From assembly GCF_003260015.1 (NCBI RefSeq), contig NZ_QCXS01000002.1, positions 744,001 to 808,000 on the forward strand: 64,000 nucleotides of DNA. The letters run 5' to 3'. The notes beneath the pieces were generated by a model. The model did not search any database. It was not told the DNA's origin and saw nothing but the letters and a program-made list of their open reading frames with translations. The position numbers and the translations under genes are program-made. Shown here in pieces: positions 17,285 through 27,400 of this stretch. The stretch is from Nakamurella deserti (GTDB taxonomy: Bacteria > Actinomycetota > Actinomycetes > Mycobacteriales > Nakamurellaceae). Numbering within the stretch: position 1 is the first letter of the stretch; each line of letters begins with the position of its first letter.

Positions 17285-18511
17285 ATGGCGAAGAAGCCCC
17301 GCGTTCTCGGAATTGTCCTTGCTGGTGGCGAGGGGAAGCGGCTGTGGCCGCTGACGGCGGACCGGGCCAAGCCTGCGGTGCCGTTCGGCGGGAACTTCCG
17401 CCTCGTGGACTTCGTGCTGTCCAATCTCGTCAACGCCGGATACCTGCGTATCTGCGTGCTGACGCAGTACAAGTCGCACTCCCTCGACCGCCACGTCACC
17501 ATGTCCTGGCGGATGAGTCAGCTGCTGGGCAACTACATCACCCCGGTACCGGCGCAGCAGCGGCTCGGCCCGCGCTGGTACACCGGCAGCGCCGACGCGA
17601 TCTTCCAGTCGCTGAACCTGGTCTACGACGACGACCCCGAGTACATCGTGGTCTTCGGCGCGGATCACGTGTACCGCATGGAGATCTCACAGATGGTGCA
17701 GCAGCACATCGACTCCGGTGCCGGCTGCACGGTCGCGGCCCTGCGGGTGCCCCGGATGGAGGCCACCGCGTTCGGCGTCATCGACACCGAGGCCGACGGG
17801 CAGAAGATCGCCAGCTTCCTGGAGAAGCCGGCCGACCCGCCGTCGGTGCCGGACGACCCGGACATCGCCTACGCGTCGATGGGCAACTACGTCTTCACCA
17901 CCAAGGCCCTCATCGAGGCGCTCAAGGCCGACGCGGCCGACGAGTCGAGCATCCACGACATGGGGACGAACATCATCCCGTCGTTCGTGGACAAGGGCGA
18001 CGCCTACGTCTACGACTTCTCCAAGAACGAGGTCCCCGGCACCACCGACCGTGATCGCGGCTACTGGCGCGACGTCGGCACCCTGGACGCCTACCACGAG
18101 GCGCACATGGATCTCGTCTCGGTGCACCCCATCTTCAACCTCTACAACTCCGACTGGCCGATCCTCACCCAGCCGCCGTCGTTGCCGCCGGCGAAGTTCG
18201 TCGAGAACGGCGCTGCGCGCGAGTCGATGGTGGGTCCGGGGACGATCATCTCCGGCGCGGACGTCTTCCGGTCGGTGGTGAGCGACAACGTCCGGGTGCA
18301 GGGCGGCAGCCGTGTCGAGGGCTCGGTCATCATGCCCGGCGTGCGCATCGGCCGGGAGGCCCGCGTGATCAACGCGATCCTGGACAAGAACGTGGTGGTC
18401 CCGGACGGCGCCACGGTCGGTGTGGACCACGAGTACGACCGGGCCAACTACACGGTCACCGAGGGCGGCATCACCGTCGTCGGCAAGGGCATCACCATCG
18501 GGCGGCACTGA
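17285..18511 (+). CDS. glgC: Glucose-1-phosphate adenylyltransferase
   Basis: A 408-residue enzyme making ADP-glucose from ATP and glucose-1-phosphate, the committed step of bacterial glycogen and alpha-glucan synthesis. The N-terminal nucleotidyltransferase domain has [11 protein letters not shown] and [25 protein letters not shown] is the metal-binding and substrate Asp region; a left-handed beta-helix with hexapeptide repeats ([18 protein letters not shown]) ends the protein. The length is standard. ATG 17285 is chosen because [15 protein letters not shown] is the usual N-terminus; an in-frame start at 17249 would add 12 atypical residues. Divergent from glgA. Confidence 0.93.
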   Translation: MAKKPRVLGIVLAGGEGKRLWPLTADRAKPAVPFGGNFRLVDFVLSNLVNAGYLRICVLTQYKSHSLDRHVTMSWRMSQLLGNYITPVPAQQRLGPRWYTGSADAIFQSLNLVYDDDPEYIVVFGADHVYRMEISQMVQQHIDSGAGCTVAALRVPRMEATAFGVIDTEADGQKIASFLEKPADPPSVPDDPDIAYASMGNYVFTTKALIEALKADAADESSIHDMGTNIIPSFVDKGDAYVYDFSKNEVPGTTDRDRGYWRDVGTLDAYHEAHMDLVSVHPIFNLYNSDWPILTQPPSLPPAKFVENGAARESMVGPGTIISGADVFRSVVSDNVRVQGGSRVEGSVIMPGVRIGREARVINAILDKNVVVPDGATVGVDHEYDRANYTVTEGGITVVGKGITIGRH

Positions 18512-18516
18512 ACCCT

Positions 18517-18582
18517 GGCGGGCGGCCGCACCGCCGCCCGCCCGCCCGCCGCCGGCGGGCGGCCGCACCGCCGCCCGCCCGC
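18517..18582. terminator. Duplicated GC-rich hairpins between convergent glgC and peptidase genes
   Basis: Two identical 29-bp copies, 18517-18545 and 18554-18582, each contain GGGCGG paired with CCGCCC and so can fold. They lie 5 bp after the glgC stop and 46 bp before the convergent lipoprotein gene's stop, fitting a bidirectional terminator. There is no T-run, as is usual in actinobacteria. Confidence 0.5.
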
Positions 18583-18628
18583 AACCCGAGCACCCGACTC
18601 AGGAGGGGCAGGCAGCCCGCACCGACGG

Positions 18629-19270
18629 TCAGCCCTGTGGTGCCGCCCGGCGCGGCGGGCAGCCCAGCCGGAAGGTCTCGGCGAACTCGAAGTGCCAGAC
18701 CTCGTTGTCGTACATCCGGCAGAACCCCAGGGACCCGTTCGTCGCCTCCAGCCACGCCGCCGACGCTGCGGGTTGCACGTCGACGGCGTAACCGGCGACG
18801 TGGGCGGATCGGTCGGGCGGCAGGACGTACTGCTCGGCGGCGGCCGCCCCGTGCCGGTCGACGTAGTCGTCGTAGGTGGCCTGCTGCTGAGCACGGCTGC
18901 GTTTGCCGTCGTTGACGCACATCGTCACGCCGGCGGCGGCGGCCGCGGTCTCCGCCTCCGTCCAGGCGGCGATCACCTCGGCGGCCAGCCCGTCGGTGTC
19001 CTCGTCGTGGTAGGCCGGGTCGACCGGGCAGGTGGGACCGCCGTCAGGCCCGGCCGCGCCCGGGTCGGGGCGGCCGGGCGTGGTCTGGACGACGGAGGTC
19101 ACGGTGGTCGTGGCGGTGACCAGCGAGGTCTCCACCGTGGTAGCGGTCACCGAAGCGGTTGCGGTGGCGGTGGTCTGCACCGTGGACGTCGCCGGAACGG
19201 CGGCGGCGGCCGCACAGCCCGCCATCAGCGACAGCACCGCACAGACGGGGATCCCTCGGTAGCGCGGCAC
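18629..19270 (-). CDS. M15-family (VanY-like) D-alanyl-D-alanine carboxypeptidase lipoprotein
   Basis: A 213-residue predicted lipoprotein. GTG 19270 gives a signal peptide, PRYRGIPVCAVLSLMAG, followed by Cys, a weak lipobox. After a long Thr-rich linker comes a peptidase M15 domain with SAHVAGYAVDV (His-x3-Gly-x-Ala-x-Asp zinc site) and EVWHFEF (catalytic Glu and third His). Such enzymes trim the terminal D-Ala of peptidoglycan stem peptides; VanY-like activity in resistance is only one possibility. It acts outside the membrane. The start is 19 bp from the divergent LigD-type gene, so the two promoters overlap. Confidence 0.78.
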   Translation of the reverse strand: MPRYRGIPVCAVLSLMAGCAAAAAVPATSTVQTTATATASVTATTVETSLVTATTTVTSVVQTTPGRPDPGAAGPDGGPTCPVDPAYHDEDTDGLAAEVIAAWTEAETAAAAAGVTMCVNDGKRSRAQQQATYDDYVDRHGAAAAEQYVLPPDRSAHVAGYAVDVQPAASAAWLEATNGSLGFCRMYDNEVWHFEFAETFRLGCPPRRAAPQG

Positions 19271-19288
19271 GCGCCCTAATCTATCCAG

Positions 19289-20263
19289 ATGGCGACCAAG
19301 GCCCCGTCCATCGAGATCACCGTGGGGGAGCGCGTCGTCCGGATCAGCAACCCGGACCGGGTGTACTTCTCCGCGCGCGGCGAGACCAAGCTCGATCTGG
19401 TCCGCTACTACGAGAGCGTCGGTGACGGCATCGTCCGGGCGCTGCGGGAGCGGCCGTGCATGATGCACCGCTTCCCCGACGGTGTCGACGGCGAGAAGGT
19501 CCACCAGAAGCGGTTGCCCCGTGGCGCACCCGACTGGGTGCAGACGGTCCAGCTGTACTTCCCGCGGTTCAAGCGCACCGCGGACGAACTGTGTGTCACC
19601 GAGTTGGCCAGTGTCGTCTGGTCGGTGCAGATGTCGTGCGTGGAGTTCCACCCGTGGAACACCCGCCGCGGCGCCGTCGAGCTGCCCGACGAATGGCGCA
19701 TCGACCTCGATCCCGGCCCGGAGTGCGACTACGAGCGCGTCCGCCGGGTCGCGCACGTGGCGCACGAGGTGCTCGACGAACTCGGTGCCGTCGGGTTCCC
19801 CAAGACGTCCGGGGGCAAGGGCATCCACATCTACGTGCGGATACCGCCGCTGCTCGGCTTCGGTGACGTGCGCCGCGGCGCGTTGGCGTTCGCCCGCGAG
19901 GTCGAGCGACGCGTTCCCGACGAGGTGACCACCACGTGGTGGCGCAAGGACCGCGACCCGGCGAAGCTGTTCATCGACTACAACCAGAACGCGCGCGACC
20001 ACACCATCGCCGCCGCCTACTCGGTCCGGGGCACCCCGGAGGGTCGGGTCAGCACGCCGGTGCGGTGGGACGAGATCGACGAGGCGCTGCCGGGTGATTT
20101 CACCATCGCCACCGTGCCGGCCCGCTTCGCCGCACTCGGTGACCTGCACGCCGGGATCGACGACGCCGTGTTCGACCCGTCGCCGCTGCTGGAGTGGGCC
20201 GACCGCGACGAACGGGACGGTGCGGAGCCGCCGGCCGAGCCGGACGTGGTCCAGCTCGACTGA
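19289..20263 (+). CDS. Stand-alone LigD-type polymerase/primase domain protein
   Basis: A 324-residue archaeo-eukaryotic primase-like polymerase (LigD PolDom family) without ligase or nuclease domains. Key segments are MMHRFPDGVDGEKVHQKRLP, VELPDEWRIDLDPGP (catalytic Asp-x-Asp), FPKTSGGKGIHIYVRI and KLFIDYNQNARDHTIAAAYS. In mycobacteria similar single-domain enzymes (PrimC/PolD types) fill gaps and add ribonucleotides in repair and end joining. No Ku gene is visible in this window, so a role in non-homologous end joining is inferred from the family only. The gene sits between glgC and the sigE group, ending 5 bp before the convergent O-methyltransferase gene. Confidence 0.87.
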   Translation: MATKAPSIEITVGERVVRISNPDRVYFSARGETKLDLVRYYESVGDGIVRALRERPCMMHRFPDGVDGEKVHQKRLPRGAPDWVQTVQLYFPRFKRTADELCVTELASVVWSVQMSCVEFHPWNTRRGAVELPDEWRIDLDPGPECDYERVRRVAHVAHEVLDELGAVGFPKTSGGKGIHIYVRIPPLLGFGDVRRGALAFAREVERRVPDEVTTTWWRKDRDPAKLFIDYNQNARDHTIAAAYSVRGTPEGRVSTPVRWDEIDEALPGDFTIATVPARFAALGDLHAGIDDAVFDPSPLLEWADRDERDGAEPPAEPDVVQLD

Positions 20264-20268
20264 CGACC

Positions 20269-20889
20269 TCAGGCCAGCTTCACCGCGGCGAGCATGCCGT
20301 CACCGAGCGGGACGAGAACCGGGACGACGTTCTCGTCGTCCCGGAGCATCCGGCCGGCCTCGCGGACGGCGACGGTTTCGGCGTCGCGCTGGGTGGGGTC
20401 GGCGACCTTGTCGTGCCACAGCGCGTTGTCGATGGCCACGACCCCGCCGGGGCGGAGCAGCCGCAGCGCTTCGGTGAGGTACTGCGGGTACTCCTCCTTG
20501 GCGCCGTCGATGTGCACCAGGTCGTAGGCGCCGTCGGTCAGCCGGGGGAGGACGTCCAGGCCACGGCCGTTGATGAGCCGGATCCGCGACGGCGGGATCG
20601 ACGCCTCGGCGAAGGCCAGCCTGGCGGCGCGCTGGTTCTCCGCCTCCACGTCGATGGAGGTGAGGATGCCGGTCGGCATGCCGGCGAGCAGGTGCAGCCC
20701 GGACACCCCGGCGCCGGTACCGATCTCGACCACCGAACGGGCCCCGATGCTCGCGGCGAGGAACCGCAGCAGGGCCCCGGCGCCGGAGCCGACGGGCACA
20801 CAGCCCAATTCGGCGGCGCGCGAACGGGCCGCGAGAACCGCGTCGCTCTCGGGGACGTAGAACTCCGCATACGACCGGCTCGAGGTCAC
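20269..20889 (-). CDS. SAM-dependent O-methyltransferase (Rv1220c type)
   Basis: A 206-residue methyltransferase of the catechol O-methyltransferase-like family (Methyltransf_3). The SAM motif [18 protein letters not shown], the acidic residue in SIDVE, and [16 protein letters not shown] plus [12 protein letters not shown] (metal-site region) are present. GTG 20889 is preceded by AGGAAGGA, a good ribosome binding site, which decides the start. It is divergent from sigE across 259 bp, the same arrangement as Rv1220c/sigE in M. tuberculosis. The substrate is unknown. Confidence 0.87.
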   Translation of the reverse strand: MTSSRSYAEFYVPESDAVLAARSRAAELGCVPVGSGAGALLRFLAASIGARSVVEIGTGAGVSGLHLLAGMPTGILTSIDVEAENQRAARLAFAEASIPPSRIRLINGRGLDVLPRLTDGAYDLVHIDGAKEEYPQYLTEALRLLRPGGVVAIDNALWHDKVADPTQRDAETVAVREAGRMLRDDENVVPVLVPLGDGMLAAVKLA

Positions 20890-21099
20890 CGATGATTCCT
20901 TCCTGACAGGTCCGCCCGCGGCCCGCGGCGGGCGGTGGAGTCGGCCGGTCCGACCCGCGGGAACGGGGGAGCGACGACGGGATCTGAGGGTACCGGTCCG
21001 ACGGAGCCCCGGGTCGCCGACCCGCGCTGCGCAGGAAATGGCGCGGAGAAGGTTTAAGTGTGCTTTACGTCGATTCACAGATGGTTCGCAGAGGGATTG

Positions 21100-21124
21100 G
21101 GAACAATCAGGTCACGACCACGTT
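21100..21124 (+). promoter_or_regulatory. Predicted ECF-sigma (SigE/SigH-type) promoter of sigE
   Basis: GGAAC at 21100-21104 and CGTT at 21121-21124 are separated by 16 bp, matching the GGAAC-N16-18-CGTT consensus known for actinobacterial SigE/SigH promoters. Transcription would begin about 8-10 bp later, leaving a short leader before GTG 21149. It suggests that sigE activates itself. Confidence 0.6.
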
Positions 21125-21148
21125 GTACAGGGCAAGAAAGCAAATGAG

Positions 21149-21742
21149 GTGAGTTCCCTGTCGATCCTGCCCACACCTGCGGCGGACAGCGGTACCGAGA
21201 CGAGCGCCTGGGTGGCGCCCGCCTGGGAGGACATCGTGCGCGACCACGGCGACCGGGTGTACCGGTTGGCCTACCGTCTCGCCGGTAACCAGTACGACGC
21301 CGAGGACATCACCCAGGAGACGTTCATCCGCGTCTTCCGTTCACTCGATTCGTTCAAGCCCGGCTCGTTCGAGGGCTGGTTGCACCGCATCACCACCAAT
21401 GTCTTCCTCGACATGGTGCGCCGCCGTCAGCGCATCCGGATGGAGTCGCTGCCGGAGGAGACCGACCGGATCGCCGGTCGGGAGCCGTCCCCGGAAGCAG
21501 CCTGGGATGCGGCGAATCTCGACCCCGACCTGCAGGCGGCGCTGGACGACCTGTTGCCGGAGTTCCGCGCGGCACTCGTGCTCTGTGACGTCGAGGGGCT
21601 GTCGTACGAGGAGATCGGCCAGACGCTGGGCGTGAAGCTCGGCACCGTACGGTCGCGCATCCACCGTGCGCGACAGGCGCTGCGCACCGGACTGGAGAAC
21701 AGGCAGGTGTTGCGGCTCGGACTCGCGGGAGGCGTGGCGTGA
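21149..21742 (+). CDS. sigE: ECF RNA polymerase sigma factor SigE
   Basis: A 197-residue ECF sigma factor. Region 2 ([17 protein letters not shown], then [20 protein letters not shown]) binds the -10 element and core polymerase; region 4 ([20 protein letters not shown]) is the -35-binding helix-turn-helix. Both are close to mycobacterial SigE, the envelope and oxidative stress factor. GTG 21149 is chosen because it follows the predicted promoter by 24 bp; longer in-frame starts lie upstream of or within that promoter. Its stop overlaps the rseA start (GTGA). The order methyltransferase-sigE-rseA-htrA-tatB supports the assignment. Confidence 0.92.
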   Translation: MSSLSILPTPAADSGTETSAWVAPAWEDIVRDHGDRVYRLAYRLAGNQYDAEDITQETFIRVFRSLDSFKPGSFEGWLHRITTNVFLDMVRRRQRIRMESLPEETDRIAGREPSPEAAWDAANLDPDLQAALDDLLPEFRAALVLCDVEGLSYEEIGQTLGVKLGTVRSRIHRARQALRTGLENRQVLRLGLAGGVA

Positions 21743-22242
21743 CCGGATTCTTCACCGACCACCTCAACCTGGACACCGTCGTCGCCTATGTCGACGGCGA
21801 ACTGTCGCTGGTCGCCTTCCAACGCGCGGCGGCCCACGTGACCAGTTGCCCGCAGTGCGCCGCGGAGGTCGACGTACAGGCCTCCGCGCGCGATTTCCTG
21901 CGCTCGGCCTCCAGCCCGTCGATGCCGTCGTCGCTCTCCGCCGCCCTGTGTTCGATCCCGGTCGCCCTGCCCGCCGCGGGCCGGGCGCCGGGGATCGGTG
22001 TGGACTCCCTGACCGGCCATCCCATCCGGGTCACCCACGTCCGCCGGGACGTCACCCGCAGTCGCCGGCTGCGTCTCGGTGCCGGCGCCCTCGTCGTCGG
22101 CATCGCGGCCGGCGCATTCGCCACCGCCAGCGCGCCCGTCGACGACGCCCCGGTCGGCCCCGACGGGAGCCGCCCGGTGCTGCCGGCCGCCCACCAGCCC
22201 GGTCCGCCCACCGCGGACCCGCTCGACCCGAACCACCGGTGA
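21739..22242 (+). CDS. rseA: Anti-sigma factor RseA-like (zinc-binding, one membrane span)
   Basis: A 167-residue protein starting at a GTG that overlaps the sigE stop. The N-terminal zinc-associated anti-sigma domain has [12 protein letters not shown] (His-x3-Cys-x2-Cys). A basic stretch then leads to one hydrophobic segment, [20 protein letters not shown], followed by a short Pro/Asp-rich tail. It should hold SigE inactive until stress destroys the complex; in M. tuberculosis RseA is phosphorylated by PknB and degraded by ClpC1P2 (recalled). Co-translation with sigE keeps the two in balance. Confidence 0.85.
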   Translation: MTGFFTDHLNLDTVVAYVDGELSLVAFQRAAAHVTSCPQCAAEVDVQASARDFLRSASSPSMPSSLSAALCSIPVALPAAGRAPGIGVDSLTGHPIRVTHVRRDVTRSRRLRLGAGALVVGIAAGAFATASAPVDDAPVGPDGSRPVLPAAHQPGPPTADPLDPNHR

Positions 22243-22293
22243 CCGTCCGTGGCGGGTGACGCCCGCCGGGCCCGCCGCCGGTTGGCATAGCCT

Positions 22294-23778
22294 GTGCCGG
22301 TGACCGACCCATCCCCGCCCCGGGCCGTCCGGGACCGGCCGGTGCTCGCACCCCGGCCGTTGTGGCGTCCGCCGGTGGACCCCGCGGCCCGCGGCACGTT
22401 CGGACGTCCGCAGGGCGTGCGGGGCGCGTTCGCCGGGAACGACCGGACCGCCGCCCCGTCGTTGCCGCTCGCGCCGCCGACCGACGGGGTTCTCGTCGAG
22501 GCCTTCGGCCGCCCACCCGGGGCGCCGTCACTGCAGCGCGAAGCAGCTCCGCCCGCGGTCCGAGCCCTCCCCACGCCGGCGGAGGACAACCCCTGGCGGC
22601 GGACCGACGCCGTCGCGACCCTCGGGGCGCCGGCGCTGCCGGCGGAGCCCGCCGCCGCCGTGGAACTGGGCCCGGCGGTCCGCTACAGCCTCCGTGAGGC
22701 GCTGTTCCAGAAACGGCTGCGGCCCGGCGCGCTCGTCCTGGCAGCGGTGATCGCCCTGGTGATCGGCGCGGTCGGCGCGACCATCGGGACCTTCGCCGCC
22801 TCGCGGGTCCCCGCCCCCGGGCTCGACCCGGAGTACACCCTGGCGACGGCGCAGCCGGCCGTCGAGCGGGCTCCCGGCTCGGTCGCCGACGTCGCAGCGC
22901 GGGTCATCCCGTCGGTGGTGTCGATCGAGATCCGGATCGGCGACACCGGCGGGTCCGGGTCGGGCATCGTGCTGGACGGCGACGGGCACATCCTGACCAA
23001 CAACCATGTCGCCGCGGTCGGGACGACCGCGGGAGCGCAGCTGTCGGTGGTGTTCTCCGACGGAACCCGCGTCCCCGCCACCATCCTGGCCCGGGACACC
23101 CGCAGCGACCTGGCCGTGCTGAAGGTCGACGTCGACAACCTCACCGTCGCCGCGCTCGGCGACTCCTCGACCCTGGAGGTCGGGGACGCGGTGATCGCCA
23201 TCGGTTCGCCGCTGGGTCTGTCGGGCACCGTCACCACCGGCATCATCTCCGCGCTGGACCGTCCCGTGAAGCTCGCCGGGGAGGGCAGTGACACCAACGC
23301 CGTCATCGACGCGCTGCAGACCGACGCCCCGATCAACCCGGGCAACTCCGGCGGTGCCCTCGTCGACGCCGGCGGCGCGGTCATCGGCATCAACTCCGCC
23401 ATCCGCACGCTCGGGGACACCGCGTCCGGATCGATCGGTCTGGGTTTCGCGATCCCCATCAACTACGCCCGTGACATCGCCGAGCAGTTGATCCGCACCG
23501 GCGCCGCCGTGCACGCCACCATCGGCGTGGACGCGCGGTCGGCCACCGACGGCACGACGCTCGGCGCCCAGGTCCAGAACGTCCGGGCCGGCTCGCCCGC
23601 GGAGGCCGCCGGTATCGCCGAGGGCGACGTCATCACCGCGGTGGGCGACCGGGCGGTCGGCAGCGCCGACGAACTGGTGGTCGCCGTCCAGTCGCACGCC
23701 GTGGGGGAGGTCGTGCCGGTGGAGCTCACCCGCGACGGCCGGGGCTTCAGCGTCGAGGTCACCATGGCGCAGGAGTGA
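22294..23778 (+). CDS. htrA: HtrA-family membrane-bound serine protease with PDZ domain
   Basis: A 494-residue protein. A long cytoplasmic Pro-rich region (1-135) precedes one membrane segment (LVLAAVIALVIGAVGATIGT), a trypsin-like protease domain with His in ILTNNHVAAVG (about 239), Asp in RDTRSDLAVL (about 271) and Ser in NPGNSGGALV (about 351), and a C-terminal PDZ domain (VQNVRAGSPAEAAGI). It would act outside the membrane as a stress protease or chaperone, as mycobacterial HtrA does. GTG 22294 or 22300 are both possible starts. It follows rseA by 51 bp in the SigE group. Confidence 0.9.
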   Translation: MPVTDPSPPRAVRDRPVLAPRPLWRPPVDPAARGTFGRPQGVRGAFAGNDRTAAPSLPLAPPTDGVLVEAFGRPPGAPSLQREAAPPAVRALPTPAEDNPWRRTDAVATLGAPALPAEPAAAVELGPAVRYSLREALFQKRLRPGALVLAAVIALVIGAVGATIGTFAASRVPAPGLDPEYTLATAQPAVERAPGSVADVAARVIPSVVSIEIRIGDTGGSGSGIVLDGDGHILTNNHVAAVGTTAGAQLSVVFSDGTRVPATILARDTRSDLAVLKVDVDNLTVAALGDSSTLEVGDAVIAIGSPLGLSGTVTTGIISALDRPVKLAGEGSDTNAVIDALQTDAPINPGNSGGALVDAGGAVIGINSAIRTLGDTASGSIGLGFAIPINYARDIAEQLIRTGAAVHATIGVDARSATDGTTLGAQVQNVRAGSPAEAAGIAEGDVITAVGDRAVGSADELVVAVQSHAVGEVVPVELTRDGRGFSVEVTMAQE

Positions 23779-23916
23779 CGCGCCGTTCCGCCTCCGCTGC
23801 ACAGCACGCCCACACCCGAACCGGCCGGGGGCGGCGGACGCCGCCGGTAGGGTTGGCAGCGCTCCGTTCTCCGCCCCGCCCGCCGGGCCGTCCGTCGTCG
23901 TCAGGAGGTTCGACCG

Positions 23917-24432
23917 TTGTTCGGCCTCAGCTGGGTTGAGATCATCATCATCCTCGGGGTGGGCGTCTTCGTCCTCGGCCCCGAACGGATCCCGGTGGCG
24001 GTCCGCTGGGTCACGACGACGATGACCAAGGTGCGCGGGATGGCGGCGACGGCGCAGTCCGACCTCGCCCGGGAGATCGGCCCCGAGCTCGACGAACTCC
24101 GCCGCCAGGTGTCGGACCTGCAGTCGATGAAGGAGTTCCAGGACCTCAAGTCGCTGCGGGACATCAACCCGAAGCGGTACCTGCAGAAGAACATCCTGGG
24201 CGACCAGTTCTCCGGCGGCGTCACCGGATTCCTCGGGCTCAACGGTGAGGGCACCCCGGCGGAGCAGGCCAACGCCGCCGCCGAAGCCGCCGCGATGGAC
24301 ACCGGCACCCCGGGGGTCCCGGTGCCGGCGGCCGCGACGGCCCCGGCCATGGATCTGGCCTATCCGACGAAGCGGGTCACCCGCTCGCTCGCACCGGGCG
24401 AGCTGGCCCCCTTCGACAGCGACGGCACCTGA
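23917..24432 (+). CDS. tatB: Twin-arginine translocase subunit TatB
   Basis: A 171-residue protein. The N-terminal membrane segment FGLSWVEIIIILGVGVFVLGPER, with the conserved Gly-Pro hinge, is diagnostic of TatB; the amphipathic helix and charged region follow (LDELRRQVSDLQSMKEF). TatB passes folded twin-arginine precursors from TatC to TatA. It starts with TTG 23917, fixed by AGGAGG at 23903-23908 and by the required N-terminal position of the membrane segment. Last gene of the sigE-rseA-htrA-tatB order, as in M. tuberculosis. Its stop is only 7 bp from the convergent soxAG stop. Confidence 0.92.
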   Translation: MFGLSWVEIIIILGVGVFVLGPERIPVAVRWVTTTMTKVRGMAATAQSDLAREIGPELDELRRQVSDLQSMKEFQDLKSLRDINPKRYLQKNILGDQFSGGVTGFLGLNGEGTPAEQANAAAEAAAMDTGTPGVPVPAAATAPAMDLAYPTKRVTRSLAPGELAPFDSDGT

Positions 24433-24439
24433 GGCGGTC

Positions 24440-27400
24440 TCAGCCCGCGTACTCCTGCGCGGTGAGCAGCAGCCACTCGGCCAGATGCGCCGCGAACGTC
24501 GACCGCACCAGGACCTTGACCAGGTCGTCGGGTGCTCCCGGGGCGCCGTCGGCCACGAGGATCACCGCGCACTGCGCCAGCAGCGTCTGCGCGCAGCCGT
24601 CCGCCCCGAGCCGCGAGAGGTCCAAGGCGCAACCGTGTGCCAGCACCCGCCGGGCCGCCGGTCCACTCACCCGGATCATCGTCCGCGCCGCCGAGACGTC
24701 CACGACGGCGTCGGCGCCCGCTGCGGCCAGCCGGTCGACCAGGGCCGGTCCGTGGCCGGGCCCGCTGGTGACCAGGTACTCGTCCGGACCGAGCGCGAGC
24801 AAGCTGTCGGTGCCGGCGTCCGCCCGGCCCCCGGTGGCGGTCGGCAGTTCCACGCCGAGCGCGGCGCCCACGGCGTCCCCGGCCACCGTCCCCGGTCGCA
24901 CCCGGACGTCGACCAGGGTGGTCAACGCCGCCTCGGCCAGGCGCACCCGGGTGAGCGGCCGGTGCGAGAGCGCCGCGAACCGCCCGGCCACCGCCGCCAG
25001 CGGTGAGACCGGTATCCCGGCGGGGGGTGTCGTCGCCGGGAGGTCCAGCGGGGGCAACGCGACCCCGTCGCGGCGGGTGCCGTCCGGGTCGACCAGCACC
25101 GGTGACGTGACGGTGGCCGGCTGCGGCACCCCGTCGACGACGACGTACACGGTCTCGCCGATCAGGTCCCGGCCGCCCCGGAGCAGGGCCAGCGCGAAGG
25201 TGCGGCCGAGCTCCACCGAGTCGTAGGACGACGTCACGTGGCCGAGCATCCGCACCGGTGGCGGCGGCAGTTCGGCGTGCTCGACGAGCTGGCAGCCCTC
25301 GGGCAGCTTCAGCCGCTCGTCGACCGGCAGCAGCCCGATCAGGTGTTTGCGGTCCGCGCGGCGGTTCTCCGCGCGGGCGTGGGAGCGCCTGCCGAGGTAG
25401 TCGGTCTTCTTCTTCGACACGACCCAGTCCATGCCGAGGTCCTGCGGCGTGATGGTGCCGTCGGTGTCCTGACCGATGATGGGATAACCCTTCTCGGCCC
25501 GTAGGACGTGCATCGTCTCGGTACCGTAGGGCGTCAGCCCGACCGGTCCGCCGAGGGCCCAGACGGCGTCCCACAGGGCGGCTGTGTCCCACCAGGCGAC
25601 ATTGATCTCGTAGGCCAGCTCACCGGAGAACGACACGCGGGCGACCCGCGCCGTGAGGCCGGCCACCGTGGTCTCGCGCCACGTCATGAAGGGGAAGGCG
25701 TCGTTGTCGACGTCGAGGTCCGGGGCGAGCGCGCCCAGCAGCTGCCGCGAGTGTGGCCCGACCAGCGCCATGGTGGCCCACTGCTCGGTCACCGAGGTGC
25801 ACCACACCCGCAGGTGCGGCCACTCCGTCTGCAGCCATTCCTCCATCCAGTCCAGGATCTTCGCGGCGTTGCCGGTGGTGGTGGTGACCAGGAACCGGTC
25901 GTCGGCGAGCCGGAAGACGGTGCCGTCGTCCAGGGTCATCCCGTCGACACCGCACATCACGCCGTAGCGGATGCTGCCGACCTTGAGCGGGGACATCAGG
26001 TTGGTGTACAGCAGGTCCAGGAACGTCCCGGCGTCCGGTCCCTGCACGTCGATCTTGCCCAGCGTGGAGGCGTCCATGAACGCGACACCGGTACGGGCGG
26101 CGGCACATTCCCGGGCGACGGCGGCGTCCATCGTCTCGCCGGGGTGCGGGTGGTACCAGGGGCGCTTCCACTGCCCGACGTTCTCGAACAGCGCACCGGC
26201 GGCGACGTGCCAGGGGTGCGCACCGGTGGTGCGCACCGGGTCGTAGAGCGCGCCGCGTTCCCGGCCGGCCAGGGCGGCGAAGCCCACCGGAGTGTAGGGC
26301 GGCCGGAACTTCGAGGTGCCCAGCTCGCCGACGTCCACGCCCAGCAGGGTCGAGACCACGCCGCTGGCCAGCACTCCGGAGGTCTTGCCCTGGTCGTGGG
26401 CGGTGCCGGCGGTGGTGTACCGCTTGACGAGCTCGACCGACAGCAGCCCGGCGCCGGTGGCCCGGGACAGGTCGGCCACGGTCACGTCGCGCTGCAGGTC
26501 GACGAACGAGGCATCGAGGGAGCGCGGGTCCGGGGAGTCATGGCGGGTGCCGTCGTGGACCGAGAACAGCAGGGCGGCGGGCTCGGGGTAGGTCTGGAGG
26601 CCGTCGTCCGGCGGGTCCAGCGGCGGGACGGTGGCCGACGTCTCGAGGTGCTCGGCAGCCGCGGCGACCCCGATGGCCGCCTCGGCCGCGGCGGCCCCAG
26701 CCCGCTCACCGTCGTCGACGATCTCGGCGAGGGTGCGCAGCCCGCGGACCGCACCCGCGGGGGTGACCCGCTGGGTCGGGCGGCCGGGGACGAACGCGGC
26801 GAGATCGTCGTCCCAGGCCAGGGTCCCGCCGGACTGGGAGAACAGCTGCCCGGCGGGGTTCCAGCCCCCGGACACGGCCAGCACCGTGCACGGCACGGTC
26901 CGGAGGCTGCCGTCGGCGGTGCGGACGACGGCCGCCGACAGGGTGCCGGCGTCGTCGGTCCCGGTGCCGACCACCACGGCGCCGCTGTACAGCGCCCCGA
27001 CCGGCAGCGGCGCCGGGAGCAGTTCGCCCGCCCGGTCGCTGGGCCGGGCGTCGACCACGGTGACCCCGGCTCCGGCCGCCAGCAGGTCGACGGCGACCCG
27101 GTAGGCGTCGTCGTGGGCGGTGAACAGCACCACGTCGCGGCCGACGAGAACCCCGTAGCGCAGCAGGTACTCCCGGACGGATTCGGCCAGCATCACGCCG
27201 GGGACGTCGTTGCCCGGGAAGACCACGGGGCGCTCGTGGGCGCCGGTGGCGAGCACCACCTCGGCGGCCCGGATCCGCCAGATCCGCTGCCGGGCGGAAG
27301 TGGGATCGAGTTCGGCGGTGTCGTGGTCGGAGCGCCGCTGCACGGCCACGAGGTAGTTGTCGTCGTAGTAGCCGATGACCGTGGTGCGGTCGAGGACCTC

